A stretch of DNA of 64,000 bases, taken from assembly GCF_009223885.1 (NCBI RefSeq), contig NZ_CP045144.1:3894001-3958000 (forward strand), written 5' to 3'. Position 1 is the first letter of the stretch. Each line of letters opens with the position of its first letter. The notes under the pieces were generated by a model, which saw only the letters and a program-made list of their open reading frames with translations, was not told where the DNA came from and did no database searches. Source of the stretch: Ancylobacter sp. TS-1. Its GTDB lineage: Bacteria; Pseudomonadota; Alphaproteobacteria; Rhizobiales; Xanthobacteraceae. This document shows positions 59,252 through 64,000 of this stretch, one piece after another. The translations under genes and the position numbers were made by a program.

Positions 59252-59800
59252 ATGCCCCGGCGACGCAAGGGACAGATCGACCTCAGGGTCGACGATCCTC
59301 AGCAGCTTCTCGACATGCTCGATCCGTTCCCGTTCCGCGAGCGCGGGCTGGACGGCGATGTCGACGAATACATCGTCGAGCATGCCGAAGGGGTGCCTGC
59401 GGAGGTGCCGCTCGCCATTTCCATTCATTTGCCGGAGGTGCAGGCGGCCGGGCCGCTGGCGCAGGGCCTGCCGGGCATCTTCCAGCAGCATTTCCACGGC
59501 CAGGCGGAGCGGCGCGGCGTCGAGCTGTCCCGCCTGTTCAGCGTCGGGCGCAAGGCGCTCGTGGTCGGCCTGCTCGTGCTGGGGCTCTGCCTCGTCGTCG
59601 GCCAGACGCTGGTGAAGCTGTTTCCCGACTCCCGGCTGGCCGAGGTGGTGATGGAAGGCCTCATTATCTTCGGCTGGGTGGCGAACTGGCGGCCGATGGA
59701 GATCTTCCTGTTCGACTGGTGGCCGCTGGTGAAGGAGCGCCGGCTCTACCGGCGCCTCGCGCAGGCGGCGGTCAGCGTCGTACCCTTCGAGAAGGCCTGA
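59252..59800 (+). CDS. Conserved-looking membrane protein of unknown function, 182 residues
   Basis: From ATG 59252 (GAGGCG upstream). An acidic N-terminal domain of about 95 residues (RKGQIDLRVDDPQQLLDMLDPFPF, VDEYIVEHAEGVPAEVPL) precedes two hydrophobic segments (about 102-122 and 132-152) and a short basic tail (KERRLYRRLAQ). No family recognised. It is separated from lysK by a hairpin and from the cupin gene by 66 bases, so it may be monocistronic. Confidence 0.68.
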   Translation: MPRRRKGQIDLRVDDPQQLLDMLDPFPFRERGLDGDVDEYIVEHAEGVPAEVPLAISIHLPEVQAAGPLAQGLPGIFQQHFHGQAERRGVELSRLFSVGRKALVVGLLVLGLCLVVGQTLVKLFPDSRLAEVVMEGLIIFGWVANWRPMEIFLFDWWPLVKERRLYRRLAQAAVSVVPFEKA

Positions 59801-59866
59801 AGTCCTCATCCCGGCTTTCGCCGCGCCCGGCGCCGTCCTAGGCTGGCGGAAAATGGGAGGACGCCA

Positions 59867-60367
59867 ATGAGCAAGGACCACGGCCACCGGCACGACCCGG
59901 CGCTGGACGACCACTGGAAGCACAATGGCGTGCGCGTCATCAAGGGCGACCGGCTCGACCCCAACACCGCGCAGACGCCGGGCATGTTCCGGCAGGCGGC
60001 GATCAACCACGCCCGCGTCGGCGCGCAGAAGATCTGGGCCGGCACCGTCTCCATCCAGCCCAACGCCAAGACCGGCGTGCACCATCACGGGGCGCTGGAA
60101 AGCGTCATCTACGTGGTGCGTGGGCGCGCCCGCATGCGATGGGGCGACCGGCTGGAATATGTCGCCGAGGCGGAGGCGGGCGATTTCATCTTCGTGCCGC
60201 CCTATGTGCCGCATCAGGAGATCAACGCCGACCCCGATCACCCGCTCGACTGCGTGCTGGTGCGCTCCGACAATGAGGCGGTGGTGGTGAACATCACCGA
60301 TGTCGAGCCGGCCGAGAAGCCGGAGGAAGTCTACTGGGTCGATCCGATCCACCGGGCGCCGGAATAA
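59867..60367 (+). CDS. Cupin domain protein
   Basis: 166 residues. The two cupin motifs are visible: VHHHGALESVIYVVRG (metal-binding His cluster, about 71-87) and GDFIFVPPYVPHQE (about 105-118). Single-domain cupins range from oxygenases to sugar isomerases. The N-terminus (SKDHGHRHDPALDDHWKHNG) is His/Asp-rich. RBS GGGAGGACGCC precedes ATG 59867. Function not assignable from the sequence. Confidence 0.82.
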   Translation: MSKDHGHRHDPALDDHWKHNGVRVIKGDRLDPNTAQTPGMFRQAAINHARVGAQKIWAGTVSIQPNAKTGVHHHGALESVIYVVRGRARMRWGDRLEYVAEAEAGDFIFVPPYVPHQEINADPDHPLDCVLVRSDNEAVVVNITDVEPAEKPEEVYWVDPIHRAPE

Positions 60368-60379
60368 CCTGTCCAGGGC

Positions 60380-60417
60380 GTCATCCCGGACGGTCCGGCA
60401 GGACCGATCCGGGATCG
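60380..60417 (+). repeat. REP-like palindromic repeat, copy 1
   Basis: GTCATCCCGGACGGTCC ... GGACCGATCCGGGATCG, imperfect hairpin with a one-base bulge. The same core occurs inverted at 63317-63351, and similarity continues about 60 bases beyond the core in both copies (GATCCCGGCTCTCC-like). Sits between cupin and TPP-enzyme genes. Confidence 0.75.
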
Positions 60418-60483
60418 TTCCGGTCTTTCGTCACACGATCCCGGCTCTCCGGCATCGCCTGCGGCCGGGAGGACGGCGAAGCT

Positions 60484-62175
60484 TCATCCCACCGAGCGCG
60501 CCGCCAGCGACTTCGCGCGCAGGGCGCTGAGCGAGGTGGTCGGCGTGATCGCTTCCGGGTCGAGCTTCACATGCACGATGGCCGGCAGCCCGGAGGCGAA
60601 GGCGGCATCGAGCGCGGGGGCGAAGGCGTCGTCGGTCTCCACCGTCACGCCGAAGCCGCCGAAGGCGCGGGCATAGGCGGCGAAGTCCGGGTTCCTCAGC
60701 GCCGTGCCGAAGACGCGGGTGGGGTATTCGCGCTCCTGATGCATGCGGATGGTGCCGTACATGCCGTTGTCGACCACCACCGCGACGATGGGCGCGTCAT
60801 ATTGCAGGGCGGTGGCGAATTCCTGGCCGGTCATCAGGAAGTCGCCGTCGCCGCACACCGCCAACACCGCGCGGCCCGGATGGGCGAGTTTTGCCGCCAC
60901 GGCCGCCGGCAGGCCGTAGCCCATGGAGCCGGAAGTCGGGGCGAGCTGCGTGCCATAGGCGCGGAAGCGGTGGAATCGGTGCACCCAGATGGCGAAATTG
61001 CCGGCCCCGTTGCAGATGACGGCGTCCTTCGGGAGATGGCGCAGATAGCGCACCAGCGTCGCCATCTGCACCGGTCCGGCATTGGCCGGCGGCTCTTCGG
61101 TCCAGGCGAGGTAGTCGGCTCGCGCGTCCGCGCGCCAGTCGGCCCACGCGATGGCGTTAGGCGGCTGCACGCCCTCCAGAGCCGCGGCGAAGGCGCTCGA
61201 CGAGGCGTTGATGGCCAGCGTCGGCTGGTAGACCCGGCCCAGTTCCTCGGGGTCGGCATGGACATGCACGAAGGGCACGCCCGGATCGGGAATGCCGAAC
61301 AGGCTGTAGCCCTGCGAGGGCACCTCGCCGAGCCGCCCGCCGGCGAGGATCACCAGATCGGCCTGCTTGAGCCGGGCGATCAGCGCCGGGTTGACCGAGA
61401 AGCCGATGTCGCCGGCGAAGCTGTCATGGTCGGCGGGAAACAGCATCTGGCGGCGGAAGCTCACCGCCACCGGCAGGTCGAAGCGTTCGGCGAAGCGCAC
61501 GACGGAGGCGACCGACTTCTCGTTCCAGCGCGCGCCGCCGAGGATCATCACCGGACGCTTCGCCGCCCACAAAAGGCGCTGAAGGCGCATCATGTCGGTG
61601 AGGCCGGGCCAGGTCTCGACCGGCTCCACCGCCGGCGCGTCCGGCACGCCCGCGATCTCGCTCAGCACGTCCTCGGGCAGGGCGATGACCACCGGGCCGG
61701 GCCGGCCCTGCGTGGCGACGCGGAAGGCGCGCGCCACGATCTCCGGGATGCGTGCCGCCTCGTCGATCTCCACCGCCCATTTGGCCAGCGTGCCGAACAC
61801 GGCGCGGTAGTCGACCTCCTGAAACGCCTCGCGCCCGCGCATTGAGCGCGCGATCTGGCCGACGAACAGGATCATCGGGGTCGAATCCTGCTGGGCGATG
61901 TGCACGCCCGCGCTCGCATTGGTCGAGCCGGGACCGCGCGTGACAAAGCAGATGCCCGGCCTGCCGGTGAGCTTGCCCGAGGCCTCCGCCATCATCGCCG
62001 CGCCGCTTTCCTGCCGGCAGACGACGAACTCGACATCGGTGTCGGCCAGCGCGTCGAGCACGTCGAGATAGCTCTCGCCCGGAACGCCGAAGGCACGGGT
62101 GACGCCGTTGGCGAGAAGGGCATCGACGAGAAGGCGGGCGCCGGTACGGGCGGCAGGGGAGGCGGGGCTGGTCAT
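60484..62175 (-). CDS. Thiamine pyrophosphate-dependent enzyme, acetolactate synthase/benzoylformate decarboxylase-like
   Basis: 563 residues, three-domain TPP fold. Catalytic Glu E56 in CRQESGAAMMAEA; the middle FAD/nucleotide-type domain about 190-330; TPP-binding GDGDFLMTGQEF plus VVVDNGMYGTI (about 433-465) gives the GDG-N motif. No quinone or acetohydroxyacid signature decides between acetolactate synthase, oxalyl-CoA decarboxylase-like or pyruvate-type decarboxylase. No partner small subunit (IlvH) is nearby, which argues against the biosynthetic enzyme. Confidence 0.86.
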   Translation of the reverse strand: MTSPASPAARTGARLLVDALLANGVTRAFGVPGESYLDVLDALADTDVEFVVCRQESGAAMMAEASGKLTGRPGICFVTRGPGSTNASAGVHIAQQDSTPMILFVGQIARSMRGREAFQEVDYRAVFGTLAKWAVEIDEAARIPEIVARAFRVATQGRPGPVVIALPEDVLSEIAGVPDAPAVEPVETWPGLTDMMRLQRLLWAAKRPVMILGGARWNEKSVASVVRFAERFDLPVAVSFRRQMLFPADHDSFAGDIGFSVNPALIARLKQADLVILAGGRLGEVPSQGYSLFGIPDPGVPFVHVHADPEELGRVYQPTLAINASSSAFAAALEGVQPPNAIAWADWRADARADYLAWTEEPPANAGPVQMATLVRYLRHLPKDAVICNGAGNFAIWVHRFHRFRAYGTQLAPTSGSMGYGLPAAVAAKLAHPGRAVLAVCGDGDFLMTGQEFATALQYDAPIVAVVVDNGMYGTIRMHQEREYPTRVFGTALRNPDFAAYARAFGGFGVTVETDDAFAPALDAAFASGLPAIVHVKLDPEAITPTTSLSALRAKSLAARSVG

Positions 62176-62205
62176 GGCGATGGCACGGGACTCGAAGCTG
62201 GAAAG

Positions 62206-62225
62206 GCCGGGACTTTAGTCCCGGC
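62206..62225. terminator. Hairpin after the DUF6644-like gene
   Basis: GCCGGGAC (62206-62213)-TTTA-GTCCCGGC (62218-62225), perfect 8-bp stem (9 bp counting the T-A pair), 34 bases past the stop at 62259. Separates the small membrane protein gene from the TPP-enzyme gene. Confidence 0.6.
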
Positions 62226-62258
62226 GCAGCGCGAACGCGAGTGGGCTTGCCCTCGCCA

Positions 62259-62741
62259 TCAGACGAAGCCGATCGAGCGTCCGGCCACCAGAACGGCGAG
62301 CCAGAGGAGGGCGGAGGCCGCCGCCGAAAGGCGCACGCCGCCGCTGGCCGGGTTGCCCTCGATCGCGCGCGCATAAGCCGGGTTGGCGTGCTGGACGACG
62401 ACATTGGCCAGTGCCGCCGCCAGAAGGCCGAGCTTGATCTGGAAGGCCGGGTTCTGCGCGTATTCGGCCGGCTGCACGCTGAACAACCAGAGCCCGGTGA
62501 CGATCGCCAGCCCGGCGCCGACGGCCGCCACGCGGGCATTCAAGGGGCCGAGCACGGCGAGCGGCACGGCGCGCAGGCCGCCGAGCAGGCGCAGATCCAG
62601 CACGAGGATGGCGCCGAGCAGCAGTCCCACGCCGAGAATGTGGGCGGCGTTCACCGAGAGATAGGCGATCCAGGATTGCCGCAGCGCACGGGCGCCGGGC
62701 CAGTCGGCGAGCGCGGCGAGGAGGCCCGACGGATCGTCCAT
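62259..62741 (-). CDS. Four-span membrane protein, DUF6644/DUF2214-like
   Basis: 160 residues with four hydrophobic segments (about 28-50, 55-80, 98-114, 138-156). The His in NAAHILGVGLLLG and GVRLSAAASALLWLAVLVAGR fit small integral proteins often found near DUF6152-type periplasmic proteins, as here (20 bases after 62762). The family assignment is from memory of the pattern; the function is unknown. Confidence 0.68.
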   Translation of the reverse strand: MDDPSGLLAALADWPGARALRQSWIAYLSVNAAHILGVGLLLGAILVLDLRLLGGLRAVPLAVLGPLNARVAAVGAGLAIVTGLWLFSVQPAEYAQNPAFQIKLGLLAAALANVVVQHANPAYARAIEGNPASGGVRLSAAASALLWLAVLVAGRSIGFV

Positions 62742-62761
62742 GCCCGCCTCGCTCAGTCGCG

Positions 62762-63154
62762 TCAGTTGGAGCCGATGCGCTCGGGATACATGTCGTAGTT
62801 CCGGCCGGCGATGGTGATGCGCACGGCTTTCATGTGGGCCTTGGAGATGTCGCTGTTGCGGTTGCCAAGAACGGTGATGGCGTCGCCCGGCTTCGCGCTC
62901 TCGCCGGTGAAGCCGGAACTGGCGGTCTGGCGCGGATTGCCGAGGTCAATCTGCCAGAGCGTGCCATCGCGCCCGGTCACTTCGAGCGAGGGATGGGGCG
63001 GGGCCATCGAGATGGTCTTGATGGTGCCTTCCAGCGTCATCTGTTCGCTCTCGGCCCAGCTCCAGCCGTGATGGGCGAAAGCAGGCACGGCGAAGGCGAG
63101 CGGTACGGCGAGGCTGGCGGCGAGAAGGCGGCAGGCTCGAAAGGTGGTGGCCAT
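62762..63154 (-). CDS. Periplasmic DUF6152-like protein
   Basis: 130 residues from ATG 63154 (AGGAG 9 bases upstream). Signal peptide ending near AVPAFAHHGW. The mature N-terminal HHGWSWAE, the TLEGTIKTI strand and PGDAITVLGNRN are typical of this short beta-rich family, which may be involved in metal or copper handling (HHGW is often near the N-terminus). Operon with the following four-span membrane protein. Confidence 0.72.
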   Translation of the reverse strand: MATTFRACRLLAASLAVPLAFAVPAFAHHGWSWAESEQMTLEGTIKTISMAPPHPSLEVTGRDGTLWQIDLGNPRQTASSGFTGESAKPGDAITVLGNRNSDISKAHMKAVRITIAGRNYDMYPERIGSN

Positions 63155-63316
63155 AGGGCAGCTCCTGACATTGCGGAGATCCCTCAGACTATGGCGTGCC
63201 TTCATGGCAGAACGACCCGCCATCGCCTCACATTTTCGCCAGCGGGGAGGCACAACCCTGTCCGGCATCCCGGCCGCTGCACAGCGGAGAGGCCGGATCG
63301 TCTTCTTTCCGGCACG

Positions 63317-63351
63317 CGATCCCGGATCGGTCTGCGACCGTCCGGGATGAC
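63317..63351 (-). repeat. REP-like palindromic repeat, copy 2 (inverted)
   Basis: Reverse complement of copy 1 at its core (GTCATCCCGGACGGTC ... GACCGATCCGGGATCG). Upstream, about 60 bases (63255-63316) also match the continuation of copy 1, so the repeat unit is about 100 bases. Lies in the gap between DUF6152-like and gyrB genes. Confidence 0.75.
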
Positions 63352-63368
63352 TCATGCGTGAACGCGTC

Positions 63369-64000
63369 TCAGACGTCGACGCTGGCGCGCAGCGCGTTGT
63401 CTTGGATGAACTCGCGGCGCGGTTCCACCACGTCGCCCATCAGGCGGCTGAACAGGTCGTCGGCGTCGGCGACCTCCTTCACCTTCACCTGCAGCAGCGA
63501 GCGGGCGTTGACGTCGAGCGTGGTCTCCCAGAGCTGTTCGGCGTTCATCTCGCCGAGGCCCTTGTAGCGCTGGAGCGAAATGCCCTTGCGGCCGGCATCG
63601 GTCACGGCGTCGAACAGGTCCATCGGGCCGTAGACGAGCGTCTCGGCGCCCTTGCGGCGCAGCGTGGACGGGTCGGCATGGACTTCCTGCAGGTCGGCGG
63701 CGAGGGCGTCGAGGCGGCGCGCCTCGGCCGAGCCGACGAAGGTGGCGTCGAGCACGGCGACTTCCTTCACGCCGCGCACGGTGCGGGTGAAGCGGAAGCC
63801 GGCGGAATCCGCTTCGCCGATCCAGCCGCGCTCGGTGTCCTCGGCGATCAGGTCGAGCCGCCGGGCGATGAGGGCGGCGGTCTCGGCGGCGCGCTCCTCC
63901 TCGATCAGCAGACCCGGCGTGAAGCCGCCGGCAATGGCCGCCTGCTCGACCGCCGCGCGGTTGTAGCGCGGGTGCAGGCCGTTCATCACGTTGCGGAAGG
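63369..64000 (-). CDS. gyrB: DNA gyrase subunit B, C-terminal part (runs off the right edge)
   Basis: About 210 C-terminal residues up to the window edge, reading in from the right: [11 protein letters not shown]..., an internal insert typical of alphaproteobacteria, then [20 protein letters not shown] and the C-terminal [25 protein letters not shown]. The Toprim-end motif QRYKGLGEM is shared with ParE, but the REFIQ(E/D)NAL...V end is typical of alphaproteobacterial GyrB. The rest lies outside the window. Confidence 0.9.
   Translation of the reverse strand, partial: FRNVMNGLHPRYNRAAVEQAAIAGGFTPGLLIEEERAAETAALIARRLDLIAEDTERGWIGEADSAGFRFTRTVRGVKEVAVLDATFVGSAEARRLDALAADLQEVHADPSTLRRKGAETLVYGPMDLFDAVTDAGRKGISLQRYKGLGEMNAEQLWETTLDVNARSLLQVKVKEVADADDLFSRLMGDVVEPRREFIQDNALRASVDV

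Noticed and set aside
60484..62175. Biosynthetic acetolactate synthase (ilvB)
   Set aside because: No regulatory subunit gene next to it and several active-site neighbours differ; kept as a generic TPP enzyme.
1..64000. CRISPR arrays, IS elements, prophage or rRNA
   Set aside because: No periodic direct repeats, transposase, integrase or phage-structural frames and no rRNA sequence were seen.

Overview
The window is high-GC DNA (roughly two thirds G+C by eye) from an alphaproteobacterium. A Xanthobacteraceae/Rhizobiales-like organism (Ancylobacter, Starkeya or Xanthobacter type) is inferred from a class I lysyl-tRNA synthetase, Omp25/Omp31-type barrels, abundant TctABC-type transporters, an SoeABC-type sulfite dehydrogenase and a REP-like 'GTCATCCCGGACGG' repeat. 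No IS element, CRISPR array, prophage or rRNA was seen. One tRNA-Gly is present.

Layout. 0-3.3 kb: surface-sugar genes on the minus strand (a GNAT cut by the left edge, a DegT-type sugar aminotransferase, a glycosyltransferase). 3.6-18.0 kb: a large catabolic regulon built around two divergent promoters (7.65-8.02 and 15.46-15.56 kb). It holds a tripartite TctCBA transporter, a CitE-like lyase, an enolase-superfamily enzyme, an acyl-CoA carboxylase split into CT, BC and a 73-residue biotin protein, an ADP-forming acyl-CoA ligase, a TrmB-type regulator, an HTD2/MaoC-like hydratase, an alpha/beta hydrolase and an SDR without its catalytic Ser and Tyr. Both promoters carry the same 7-7-7 palindrome (TAGTNGT-N7-ACNACTA). 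18.1-25.5 kb: soeA-soeB-soeC-sulP operon (sulfite oxidation plus a SulP anion transporter) and a LysR gene. 25.5-27.1 kb: type III polyketide synthase with an isoprenylcysteine-methyltransferase-like partner behind an AT-rich leader. 27.6-35.0 kb: a second Tct regulon (TctC; GntR; MmgE/PrpD; a ComA/phosphosulfolactate-synthase homologue; an ornithine-cyclodeaminase-like protein; TctB; TctA) marked by two copies of the perfect palindrome TCTTATATAAGA. 35.1-43.4 kb: LysR, two FMNH2-dependent (NtaA/DszA-type) monooxygenases, two tandem flavin reductases and a polar amino-acid-type ABC importer. 43.98-49.9 kb: ECF sigma, FecR, a HasR-like TonB receptor fused to a complete Omp25/31-type barrel, and a secreted duplicated Cys-rich protein; this is the layout of a haem-acquisition locus with a possible new ligand-binding partner. 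49.9-64 kb: mostly core genes (amidohydrolase/decarboxylase, tRNA-Gly, GGDEF-EAL protein, SCO1, membrane glycosyltransferase, solute-binding protein, lysK, cupin, TPP enzyme, gyrB 3' end).

How it works together (inference). The middle 45 kb is an accessory catabolic and nutrient-acquisition island in function: organic acids enter by Tct/ABC carriers, are activated to CoA esters or oxidised by flavin monooxygenases, and sulfite released from sulfonates could be detoxified by SoeABC. The strongest candidates for undescribed biology are the carboxylase-hydratase-lyase regulon at 3.6-18 kb, the ComA-like Tct regulon at 27.6-35 kb, and the double-barrel haem-receptor locus at 44-49.9 kb.
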